A stretch of DNA of 64,000 bases from Albimonas sp036154955 (GTDB taxonomy: Bacteria; Pseudomonadota; Alphaproteobacteria; Rhodobacterales; Rhodobacteraceae): assembly GCA_036154955.1 (NCBI GenBank), contig JAYZWL010000099.1, positions 1-64,000 on the forward strand, given 5' to 3'. Positions 34,377 to 42,250 of this stretch are shown here, piece by piece. Positions within the stretch are counted from its first letter, which is position 1, and each line of letters opens with the position of its first letter. Below the pieces are notes generated by a model that was not told the origin of the DNA, did not search any database, and saw nothing but the letters and a program-made list of their open reading frames with translations. Position numbers and translations under genes: made by a program.

Positions 34377-37040
34377 TCAGAAGTTGAGCGACAGGTTGCG
34401 GTGCGAGGATTCGCAGGCCGCCACCGACAGCGCCACCTCTTCCGGCATCCGGTCCAGCGCCCGCACGCCGACCGAGCCGCCGATGCCGTCGACATAGGCC
34501 TGCAGGCCGGGCGCGAGGTCCTTCTCCGCCCGCGCCCGCCAGGCGAGTTCGGCGTCCAGCGCCGCGATCGCCTCGTCCATGCCGGCCAGCGCCGCCGCCT
34601 CGTCGGGATTGTCCGAACGCAGCGCCTTGCGGGCCTCGTTCACGCCCGACCGCACGTCCGAGGCCCCGTCGATGTTCCCCACGGCCGAACGCAGTTCGCT
34701 CACCGGGTCCACCAGGTCCGCGGCCGGCGTCTTGCCGATGCGGTCGCGGAACGCCTCCAGCGCCGGGCGGATGTCGCGCAGCGCGTCCGCGGCGCGGATC
34801 AGCGCCAGCGTCTGGATCGCCGCCGACGCGCTCTCCTCCCCGGCCCGGCGATACTGCCGGCGGAGGTTCTGCTCCTCCTTGTTGACCTCGGCGAAGGCCT
34901 TGTAGGCGTCGGGCCACTCGGCGGGGATCCGCGCGCGCAGCTCCTCCATCTCCAGCTTGATCGTCTCGATCCGGGCCGCCATCTCGGCCTTCTCGGCCTC
35001 GACCCGCGGGCCTTCGCCGATCATCCGGTTGATCGCGGTCCGAAGCTCCTCGATCTCCGCCTCGTCGCGGCGGATATCCCGCTCCAGCAGGCGCACCCGG
35101 TCGTGCAGCGGCCGGTAGTCCACCGAGGCCGCGTCCACCCTGCCGGCGGCGACGTCGGCCTCGGGCAGCAGCGTCAGCGCGGTCTCGGCGCTGTCGAAGC
35201 CGGCGGCGAGGTCCTTCGCCGTCCGGTCCGGCAGGTAGGACAGGTCCAGCCCCCTCGCGGTCGAGATCACCGAGCGGATCGAGGACTCGTCCCGCCGGAT
35301 CACCGACATCGCGTGATCCTCCAGGCACATCTGCAGCCGCGGGTTGCGGGGCGGCGGCGCGGTTTCGGCCGTCAGCCCGACCCGGTTGGGCAGATAGTTC
35401 ACCAGCGGCGGATACAGCCCGACGATGGCCAGCGCGATCAGCTGCAGCGAAATGAACGCCACCACGCCCTTGTAGATGTCGGTGGTCTTGACCGCGGCCG
35501 GGGCCACGCCGCGCAGGTAGAACAGCGCGAAGCCGAAGGGCGGGGTGAGGAACGAGGTCTGGATGTTCAGCCCGATCATCACGCCCAGCCAGACCGCGGT
35601 GATGTTCGCGGTCGGGTCGGCCAGCAGGATCGGGGCCACGATCGGCACCACGACCACCGCGATCTCGATGAAATCGAGGAAGAAGCCCAGCACGAAGATC
35701 ACCGCCATGACGATGATGAACTGCGACCAGAACCCGCCGGGCAGCCCCTGCAGGAAGTGGCGCACGATCTCCTCGCCGCCGAAGGCGCGGAAGGCCGCGG
35801 TCAGCACCGCCGCGCCCAGCAGGATGATGAACACGAGGCTGGTGGTCTTGGCCGTCTCCAGCATCACGCCCTGCAGCGTGTCCTCGATCTTCATCACCCG
35901 CAGGCCGGACCAGACCAGCGCGGTCAGCAGGCCAGCGGTCGCCAGCAGCGCCAGATAAAGCCCGGTCTGGTCGTCGTCCGGCCCCAGCGCCTTGATGTTC
36001 AGCGACCAGTTCTGGCCGATGAGGAACAGCGCCACCAGCGAGACCACCGCGATGATCGCCGGCGTGTAGGCGCCCGGCTCATCTTCGCGCAGGCGGTAGC
36101 CGGCCATGATCAGCGCGCCCGCCGCCCCGATGGCGCCGGCCTGGTTCACCGTCGCCACGCCCGCGATGATCGAGCCCAGCACCAGGAAGATCAGCGCCAG
36201 CGGCGGCACCAGGATCAGGATGGTGCGCCCCCAGAACTTCGCGTCGCGCTCGCCCTCGAACGGCACGGCGGGGGCGAGCTTGGGGCGCAGGATGGCGAAG
36301 CCGAGGATGAAGGCCATGTAGAGGCCGACCAGCAGCATCCCCGGCACGAAGGCCCCGAGGAACATCTCGCCGGCCGAGGTGCCCGACACGTCCAGCTCCG
36401 AGGGCATGGAGATCTCGCCTGTCGCGGCCTTGTAGAGCGCCTTGCGCGCGTTCGACGCCTGGTCGGTGGCCGAAGCCAGCTGGTCGGCGAGGATGATCAG
36501 CACGATGGAGGGCGGAATGATCTGCCCCAGCGTGCCGGACGCGGCGATGGTGCCGGTGGCCAGCGGCTTGGAATAGCCGTTGCGCATCATCGCGGGCAGC
36601 GAGATCAGGCCCATGGCCACCACGGTCGCGCCGACGATGCCGGTGGTCGCCGCCAGCAGCGCGCCCACGAACACCACCGAGATGCCCAGGCCGCCGGGGA
36701 TCGGGCCGAACAGCTGCGCCATGGCCACCAGCAGGTCCTCGGCGATCTTGGACCGCTGCAGCATGATGCCCATGAAGATGAAGAGCGGAATGGCGATCAG
36801 CGTGTCGCGCTCCACCTCCCAGTAGACGCCGCGCAGGTTGGTCACGCCCGCCGACAGCCATTGCGCCGGCCCTCCGACCGCGAAATAGGCGTCGGTCGAG
36901 CCCTCCAGCACGTAGCCGGTCAGCGCCGCGGCGCCGATGGCGATGATCGCCGAGCCCGGCAGCGCGAAGGCCACCGGAAAGCCGGAGCCGAGCGCGAAGG
37001 CCATCAGGGCGATCAGCACGAAGATGAAAAGTACTTCCAT
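34377..37040 (-). CDS. dctM: TRAP transporter large permease with coiled-coil C-terminal extension
   Basis: The first about 570 of 887 residues form a DctM-type permease with many helices, starting MEVLFIFVLIALMAFALGSG. Family segments include LFIFMGIMLQRSKIAEDLL, ATTGIVGATVVAMGLISLPAM, GTLGQIIPPSIVLIILAD and LGVMIGLNIQTSFLTPPFGF. The last about 300 residues are soluble, charged and heptad-like (HDRVRLLERDIRRDEAEIEE, about 660-760), unusual for DctM, whose normal length is about 430 aa or 620-680 aa in some subgroups. The helix-rich insert around residues 205-230 and 310-370 is also larger than usual. The single unbroken frame argues for a true fusion. It imports substrate with DctQ and the DctP proteins using the Na+ gradient. 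Confidence 0.88.
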   Translation of the reverse strand: MEVLFIFVLIALMAFALGSGFPVAFALPGSAIIAIGAAALTGYVLEGSTDAYFAVGGPAQWLSAGVTNLRGVYWEVERDTLIAIPLFIFMGIMLQRSKIAEDLLVAMAQLFGPIPGGLGISVVFVGALLAATTGIVGATVVAMGLISLPAMMRNGYSKPLATGTIAASGTLGQIIPPSIVLIILADQLASATDQASNARKALYKAATGEISMPSELDVSGTSAGEMFLGAFVPGMLLVGLYMAFILGFAILRPKLAPAVPFEGERDAKFWGRTILILVPPLALIFLVLGSIIAGVATVNQAGAIGAAGALIMAGYRLREDEPGAYTPAIIAVVSLVALFLIGQNWSLNIKALGPDDDQTGLYLALLATAGLLTALVWSGLRVMKIEDTLQGVMLETAKTTSLVFIILLGAAVLTAAFRAFGGEEIVRHFLQGLPGGFWSQFIIVMAVIFVLGFFLDFIEIAVVVVPIVAPILLADPTANITAVWLGVMIGLNIQTSFLTPPFGFALFYLRGVAPAAVKTTDIYKGVVAFISLQLIALAIVGLYPPLVNYLPNRVGLTAETAPPPRNPRLQMCLEDHAMSVIRRDESSIRSVISTARGLDLSYLPDRTAKDLAAGFDSAETALTLLPEADVAAGRVDAASVDYRPLHDRVRLLERDIRRDEAEIEELRTAINRMIGEGPRVEAEKAEMAARIETIKLEMEELRARIPAEWPDAYKAFAEVNKEEQNLRRQYRRAGEESASAAIQTLALIRAADALRDIRPALEAFRDRIGKTPAADLVDPVSELRSAVGNIDGASDVRSGVNEARKALRSDNPDEAAALAGMDEAIAALDAELAWRARAEKDLAPGLQAYVDGIGGSVGVRALDRMPEEVALSVAACESSHRNLSLNF

Positions 37041-37064
37041 GGTCTCTCTATCCCCTGTCCCGGC

Positions 37065-38075
37065 TCAGGAGGCCGAGGCGCCTTCGTGCTCGCGCGCGCC
37101 CGGATCGCCGCGCCGGTCGGCGACGGCGTCGAGCAGCATGGCGCAGAACTGGATCAGCATGGTCATGGCGAAGATCGCCAGGAACCCGGCCATCAGGTAT
37201 TTGACATACATGCCGAACCCGGTCTGCGTGACCTCGAAGTTCAGCAGCGGCGCCATGATGATCGAGGTGCGCGAGGTCATGCCCAGCATCATGATCGTCC
37301 AGCACAGGACGATGCCCAGCAGCAGCGCCCCGACCGCGTTCACCAGCCCCTTGGTGCGGGAGGAGAAGCCGGCGTAGAACACGTCCACGCGCACATGCCC
37401 CTCCTCCAGCAGCGTGTAGGCGGAGGCGAAGAGGAACAGGGCCGCGTACCAGAACCGCACGAGGTCGCCCATGAACGCCTGCTCGTAGGCGAAGATGAAG
37501 CGGGAGAGCACGATCATCAGCTCCGCCGCCACGATCAGCAGCGCCAGCCAGGTGAAGCCCAGGGTGCGGGTGAAGAAGGCGGTCAGGAAGCCCAGCGCCA
37601 GCAGCGGGATGTGCACCACCGGGCCGCGATAGAGCGGGCGGGCCAGGTCGTTGGCCAGGCTCTCGCCCACCAGGCTCGGCAGGATCTCCTCGACCCGCAG
37701 GAACGAGATCACCGCATCGGCGAGGCCCACATAGAGCACCGCGAAGAACGCGCCTCGGATCACCCAGAAATTGAAGGCGGTGATGCGGTCCGCATCCTCG
37801 CGCAGGCCGATGACCGGGGTGCGGAACACGAAGACGGCGGCCGCGGCGATCCCGATCGGGTAGAGCAGCAGCAGGATCCAGGCCCGGACGTCGCCGGCGC
37901 CGGCCAGCGCCTCGCCGGGGCCGGGTATGCCGACGATCAGCGTCAGCCAGGTCTCCAGCACGAAGACGCCGAGACAGAACAGGTTCGCCCAGGCGATGAA
38001 CCGGAACAGCCGGTCTACGCCGTCATTGCCCCCGGCGCGCCCGAGGCGCCGAAGGGAATCCGTGGCCGCGATCAT
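37065..38075 (-). CDS. dctQ: TRAP transporter small permease, extended
   Basis: A 336-aa DctQ-type membrane subunit, about twice the usual 160-220 aa. The C-terminal half contains the classical four-helix DctQ core with EEGHVRVDVFYAGFSSRTKGLV. The N-terminal half adds about three to four helices (FIAWANLFCLGVFVLETWL, ILLLLYPIGIAAAAVFVF). The start is fixed at the ATG at 38075 by a strong GGAGG 7 bases upstream; the longer frame begins with a GTG that overlaps this ribosome binding site. It lies 24 bases before dctM and after dctP with a hairpin in between. Confidence 0.87.
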   Translation of the reverse strand: MIAATDSLRRLGRAGGNDGVDRLFRFIAWANLFCLGVFVLETWLTLIVGIPGPGEALAGAGDVRAWILLLLYPIGIAAAAVFVFRTPVIGLREDADRITAFNFWVIRGAFFAVLYVGLADAVISFLRVEEILPSLVGESLANDLARPLYRGPVVHIPLLALGFLTAFFTRTLGFTWLALLIVAAELMIVLSRFIFAYEQAFMGDLVRFWYAALFLFASAYTLLEEGHVRVDVFYAGFSSRTKGLVNAVGALLLGIVLCWTIMMLGMTSRTSIIMAPLLNFEVTQTGFGMYVKYLMAGFLAIFAMTMLIQFCAMLLDAVADRRGDPGAREHEGASAS

Positions 38076-38101
38076 CCGATCCTCCACCCCTGAAAACGTT
38101 T

Positions 38102-38129
38102 CGCGGACGGGGGAAAACCCCCGTCCGCG
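38102..38129 (-). terminator. Intercistronic hairpin between dctP and dctQ
   Basis: A perfect 12-bp stem (CGCGGACGGGGG with CCCCCGTCCGCG) closes a four-base AAAA/TTTT loop. It sits between the binding-protein gene and the permease genes. It is followed by GAAACGTTTTC on the minus strand, which is a weak U run. Such hairpins commonly cause partial termination or 3'-end protection, giving an excess of binding protein over permease. Confidence 0.7.
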
Positions 38130-38202
38130 TCGGAAGTCAAGCGGATGACCGCGATCCGGCGCGCGGGGCGCGCCGGACGCGGCGTCAGGATCGGACCGTC
38201 GG

Positions 38203-39288
38203 TCAGACCCCGAGCACGCGGTTCCGCTCTTTGACGAAGGACACCTCGAAGCCCTTCATGTAGCCGGCCAGGTCGCGCAGGCTCTGCTGGAAGCCCGCGT
38301 CGATGCGCGCCGCCAGGTCCGAATGCGCCGCCGTCTCCTCGAAGACCTCGGCCGCCGCCTCGCCGAAGCCGTCCCACGCATCCTCCGAGAAGTCGCGCAG
38401 CTCGACCCCGTGCTCCTCGACCATGCGGCGCAGATACTGGCCGTTCAGGGCCGTCGCCTCGTCGTAGGAATAGGCGAATTCCTGCTCGGTCGCCGCCGTG
38501 ATGACCGCCTTCTCGTAGTCCGTCAGGCCGCCCCACCAGGCCGCGTTCATGCCCAGCGCCATGCCGCCGCCCGGCTCGTGCATCCCGCCGGTGTAGTAGT
38601 ATTTCGCGGCGTCGAAGAACTTCATGAAGTAGTCGTTGTAGGGCCCGACCCACTCCGTCGCCTCGATCGCGCCCGAGACCAGCGCCTCGTAGATCTGCCC
38701 GCCAGGCAGCGACACCACCGAGACGCCGAGCTTCGACATCACCGAGCCGCCGAGGCCCGGAATGCGCATCTTCAGCCCGCGGAGATCGTCCACGGACTCG
38801 ATCTCCTTGTTGAACCAGCCGCCGGCCTGCGAGCCGGTGGAGCCCGCCGGCAGCGCCTTCACGCCGAACTCGCCCGACAGCTCGTCCCACAGGGCCTGCC
38901 CGCCCAGATGCTTCAGCCAGGCCGACCATTCGGGGTTGGTCATGCCGAACGGCACCGACGAGAAGTAGGAGAAGGACGGATGCTTGCCGGCCCAGTAGTA
39001 TTCCGCCGCCGAATAGGCCTGCGCGTTGCCCGAGGCGACCTCGTCGAAGGCGTCGAACGCCCCGACCCGCTCGCCGGCCGCGAAATACTGGGTCACGATC
39101 GCGCCGTCCGACAGCGTGGTGATCCGGTCGGCCAGCCGCTGCGCCGACATGCCCACGCCCGGGAAGTCCCGGGGCCAGGTGGAGACGATGATCATCTCCT
39201 TGCGCGCCTGCGCGATGGCCGGCGCGGCCAGCGAAACCGCGGCGGCGCCGCCCAGCGCCGCGCCCGTGAGAAACCGACGACGTTCCAT
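38203..39288 (-). CDS. dctP: TRAP solute-binding protein, TakP-like (copy 1)
   Basis: A 361-aa periplasmic receptor. The N-terminus MERRRFLTGAALGGAAAVSL with cleavage near AIAQA has a twin-arginine flavour (RRRFL). The body matches the TakP/DctP alpha-keto-acid group: MRIPGLGGSVMSKLGVSVVS (family Arg), LPGGQIYEALVSGAIEATEW, GPYNDYFMKFFDAAKYYYTG and GMHEPGGG. In R. sphaeroides TakP such residues bind 2-oxo acids with a cation. GGGAG lies ahead of the ATG. It heads the dctP-dctQ-dctM operon and has a close paralogue of identical length just upstream. Confidence 0.93.
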   Translation of the reverse strand: MERRRFLTGAALGGAAAVSLAAPAIAQARKEMIIVSTWPRDFPGVGMSAQRLADRITTLSDGAIVTQYFAAGERVGAFDAFDEVASGNAQAYSAAEYYWAGKHPSFSYFSSVPFGMTNPEWSAWLKHLGGQALWDELSGEFGVKALPAGSTGSQAGGWFNKEIESVDDLRGLKMRIPGLGGSVMSKLGVSVVSLPGGQIYEALVSGAIEATEWVGPYNDYFMKFFDAAKYYYTGGMHEPGGGMALGMNAAWWGGLTDYEKAVITAATEQEFAYSYDEATALNGQYLRRMVEEHGVELRDFSEDAWDGFGEAAAEVFEETAAHSDLAARIDAGFQQSLRDLAGYMKGFEVSFVKERNRVLGV

Positions 39289-39348
39289 GGCGTTCTCCCT
39301 TGGAGCCGATGCGGGCCGGGCCTGTCGCCCGATCCCCTGTCGGCCGCG

Positions 39349-39377
39349 GGATTAACGGAGCGTCCCGGTCGTCACAA
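39349..39377 (-). promoter_or_regulatory. Possible promoter of dctP copy 1
   Basis: On the minus strand TTGTGA (39377-39372) and TAATCC (39354-39349) are 17 bases apart, about 60 bases before the gene. The match is moderate. The rest of the 39289-39677 spacer shows an AT-richer patch near 39405-39430 but no gene. Confidence 0.35.
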
Positions 39378-39677
39378 TGCGGCGGGAGTGAGAATCCGAA
39401 GGAAACCGTATCATCTCGCGCAATTTTCAGCCGGCGGATCGCCCCGGCCGGAAAATGCCGCCGCGTCAGCGGCTTCAGGCGCCGCAACGTCACCCTCGAC
39501 ATCCCCCCGGCCGCCGATTCGCGCCGCGCCGGTCGGGCGCGCGCGGGGGCGGTGTCGGAACGGGGCTCGGTCTTGGGCATATGGCGACTGCGCACGCCCC
39601 GCCGCACCCGCCCGCCCGGCGCCATGGCAGGCGCCGTCCGGGTCGCGCGGGCGTCGGGCGCCCTCCCTGAAAACGAA

Positions 39678-39708
39678 AGGGCGGACGGCCTCCCCGCCGT
39701 CGCGCCCT
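39678..39708 (-). terminator. Rho-independent terminator of dctP copy 2
   Basis: AGGGCGGACGGC pairs with GCCGTCGCGCCCT with a two-base bulge; on the minus strand it is followed by TTTCGTTTTC. A second perfect hairpin (39723-39751, 11 bp) lies between it and the stop codon. Copy 2 is therefore probably a monocistronic unit. Confidence 0.7.
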
Positions 39709-39763
39709 GGGTCATTCCACGTCGGCCGGCGCCCCCCAGAGGCGCCGGCCGCTCAGGCGCGGC

Positions 39764-40849
39764 TCAGAGGCCGAGCACCCGGTTGCGCTGGTTCACGAAG
39801 CCGATCTCGAAGTTCTTCATGAAGGCGCCGATCTCTTTCAGGCTGGCCTGGAAGTCATCGTTGATCTTCTTGGCGAGCGGGGAGTGATCCGCCGTCTCCT
39901 CGAAGACCTCCTCGGAGGCCTCGCCGAACGCATCCCAGACCTCGTCCGAGAAGTTCTCGACCTGGACGCCGTGCTCCTTCACCAGCCGGTCGAGGTAAAC
40001 GCCGTTGTTGGCGATCGCCTCTTCGGCCTGGTTGGCGAGCTCTTCGTAGCAGGCCGCGGTCAGCATGGCCTTCTCCCAGTCGGACAGACCGCCCCAGAAC
40101 GAGGCGTTCATGCCGAAGGACAGGCCGCCGCCCGGCTCGTGCATGCCGGCGGTGTAGTAATACTTGGCCGCTTCGTAGAGCTTCATGAAGTAGTCGTTAT
40201 ACGGCCCCACCCACTCGGTCGCCTCGATGGCGCCGGAGACGAGGTTCTCGTAGATCTGGCCGCCGGGCAGCGACACGGTGGACACGCCCAGCTTCGACAT
40301 CACCGAGCCGCCGAGGCCGGGGATGCGCATCTTGAGGCCCTTGAGGTCGTCCGGGGTCTCGATCAGCTTGTTGAACCAGCCGCCCGCCTGGGTGCCGGTG
40401 GCGCCGCAGGGCAGGCACTTCAGCCCGAACTCGCCGGCCAGCTCGTCCCAGAGCGCCTGGCCGTTCTTGAACTTGATCCAGGCGTTCCACTCGGAGTTGG
40501 TCATGCCGAACGGGACCGAGGTGAAGTAACCCCAGGCCGGATGCTTGCCGATCCAGTAGTAGTCCGCGCCGATATAGGCCTGGGCGTTGCCGGAGGCCAC
40601 CTCGTCGAAGCTGTCGAAGGCGCCGACCCGCTCGCCGGCGGCGAAGTACTGGGTGACGATCCGGCCTTCGGTCAGCTCGGTGATCCGGGCCGCCAGACGC
40701 TGGGCCGAGGTGCCGAGGCCCGGGAAATCCCGGCCCCAGGTGGAGACGATGATCATCTCCTTGCGGCTCTGCGCGATGGCGGGGGCGGCCAGGCCGGCCG
40801 CGGCGACGCCGCCGAGCGCGGCGCCAGTCAGAAATTGGCGTCTTTCCAT
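39764..40849 (-). CDS. dctP: TRAP solute-binding protein, TakP-like (copy 2)
   Basis: A 361-aa paralogue of the next gene, alignable end to end without gaps by eye, and sharing MRIPGLGGSVMSKLGVS, LPGGQIYE-LVSGAIEATEW and the terminal NRVLGx. Differences cluster in the region after GLKCLPCGATGTQAGGWFN (LPAGSTGS in copy 1) and in the C-terminal helices. Signal segment MERRQFLTGAALGGVAAAG. It has its own promoter, a strong GGGAGGG ribosome binding site and its own terminator. It probably feeds the same DctQM permease with a different or overlapping 2-oxo-acid range, which is inference. The longer open frame upstream is not coding. Confidence 0.93.
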   Translation of the reverse strand: MERRQFLTGAALGGVAAAGLAAPAIAQSRKEMIIVSTWGRDFPGLGTSAQRLAARITELTEGRIVTQYFAAGERVGAFDSFDEVASGNAQAYIGADYYWIGKHPAWGYFTSVPFGMTNSEWNAWIKFKNGQALWDELAGEFGLKCLPCGATGTQAGGWFNKLIETPDDLKGLKMRIPGLGGSVMSKLGVSTVSLPGGQIYENLVSGAIEATEWVGPYNDYFMKLYEAAKYYYTAGMHEPGGGLSFGMNASFWGGLSDWEKAMLTAACYEELANQAEEAIANNGVYLDRLVKEHGVQVENFSDEVWDAFGEASEEVFEETADHSPLAKKINDDFQASLKEIGAFMKNFEIGFVNQRNRVLGL

Positions 40850-40908
40850 GAGTCCCTCCCTGTGGAACGCGCCGCGCCGGGCTCCCCCCCGACATGGCGA
40901 CTGGGGCG

Positions 40909-40937
40909 AATAAACCAGACGAAACAGGCTGCGACAA
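40909..40937 (-). promoter_or_regulatory. Promoter of dctP copy 2
   Basis: On the minus strand TTGTCG (40937-40932) and TTTATT (40914-40909) are 17 bases apart, 60 bases before the start codon, in a locally AT-rich region. The remaining spacer to 41176 also serves the divergent glycosyltransferase; no site for that gene was identified. Confidence 0.5.
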
Positions 40938-41176
40938 TCGCATTTAAGGCGGTTTTCGGAGGTATGGCGCGCATACTTGCGCGTATGTCGTCCTGTTGTC
41001 AGCAATCGCGCGCCTTTTCTGTCCGACACTGACGGCTTCCCTTTGGGCGCCTCGCGCGGCCGTGATCGTCGTCCGGTCCCGCATCGCCCTCCGCCCGCGG
41101 CGTCGCGTCCTTGGCGCGGACCGCGGCGTCGCGTTAACCCTGTGGGCGCGCAAACCGCCGCGACGAGGGGAGACGG

Positions 41177-42247
41177 ATGACGGTTCACCACATCATGCCC
41201 GACCACGAACTCGGCGGCGGCGGGGTGATGATCGCCCGGCTGGTCGGCGCCTTCAGGGCGCGCGGAGACGGGGCGGGGCATGTGGTGCTGCTTCCCGAGA
41301 ACACCGAGCCCCGCCAGCGCGCCCTGTTCGCCGATCTCCCCCACCGCTTCGGCGCCTTTCCCGGGCGCGGCTCGCTGACGAAGATGGCGAAGGCCATCGC
41401 GTCCGGGGCGGCGAAGGGCGACGTGATCCACGCCCATGGCTCCCGCGCCGCGATGGCCGCGGCGCTGGCCGGCGCGTTCCGGCGGGACCTGCGGGTGGTC
41501 TACACGGTGCACGGCTTCCACGGACTGGCCCAGCCCGGCCCGCTGGGTCTGCGGTCGCGGATCGAACACCTGCTGGCCCGCCGCGTCGACGCCACCGCCT
41601 TCGTGTCGGAGGCCGACGCCGCGCTCGCCCGCGCCCACGGCCTGCGCCATCGCGGCCCGGCGGTGGTGATCGAGAACGGCATGACCATCCCCCCCGCCGC
41701 GCCGGAGGACCCGCGCGACGTGGACCTGCTGTTCGTCGGCCGGCTGGTCTACCAGAAATGGCCCGAGGCCTTCGTGGAGACCGCGGCCCTGGTCCCCGGC
41801 GCCCCGCGCGTGGTCATGGTCGCCGCCGGCGAGCTGGCCGAAACCGTCGACGCGCGCCTGGCCGAACTGGCGCTGGCGGACGTCACCCGCCACGACGGCC
41901 TGCCGCCGGAGGAGACGCTGGCCCTGATGCGCCGCGCCAAGCTGGTGGTGATGACCTCCCGCTGGGAGGGGCTGCCGACCGTGGCGATCGAGGCGATCAT
42001 GTCCGGCGCCCTGCTGACCGGCTTCGACATCCCGCCGACGCGGGAGATTCTGGGCGAGGCCGCCGACGCCTGCCTGACGCCGGCGGAGCCCGCCGCCCTC
42101 GCCCCCCGCCTCACCGCGCTGCTGGACGACGACGCCGCCCGCGTGGCGCTGGCCGGACCGCTTCAGGCCCGGACCCGCGCCCGTTTCGACGCCGCCCGCA
42201 TGGCGGACCGCTACGCCGCGCTCTACGCCGGGCTGCCCGTTCGCTGA
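41177..42247 (+). CDS. Glycosyltransferase family 4
   Basis: A 356-aa GT-B enzyme. The acceptor half begins VHHIMPDHELGGGGVMIARL with the glycine loop, and GDVIHAHGSRAAMAAALAG follows. The donor half has VDLLFVGRLVYQKWPEAFVE and the E-x7-E segment WEGLPTVAIEAIMSGALLTG. GGGGAG precedes the ATG. It stands alone, divergent from the TRAP genes and convergent with an acyl-CoA ligase whose stop is 3 bases away. It is distinct from the operon at 9.9-15.3 kb. Substrate unknown. Confidence 0.87.
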   Translation: MTVHHIMPDHELGGGGVMIARLVGAFRARGDGAGHVVLLPENTEPRQRALFADLPHRFGAFPGRGSLTKMAKAIASGAAKGDVIHAHGSRAAMAAALAGAFRRDLRVVYTVHGFHGLAQPGPLGLRSRIEHLLARRVDATAFVSEADAALARAHGLRHRGPAVVIENGMTIPPAAPEDPRDVDLLFVGRLVYQKWPEAFVETAALVPGAPRVVMVAAGELAETVDARLAELALADVTRHDGLPPEETLALMRRAKLVVMTSRWEGLPTVAIEAIMSGALLTGFDIPPTREILGEAADACLTPAEPAALAPRLTALLDDDAARVALAGPLQARTRARFDAARMADRYAALYAGLPVR

Positions 42248-42250
42248 CGC

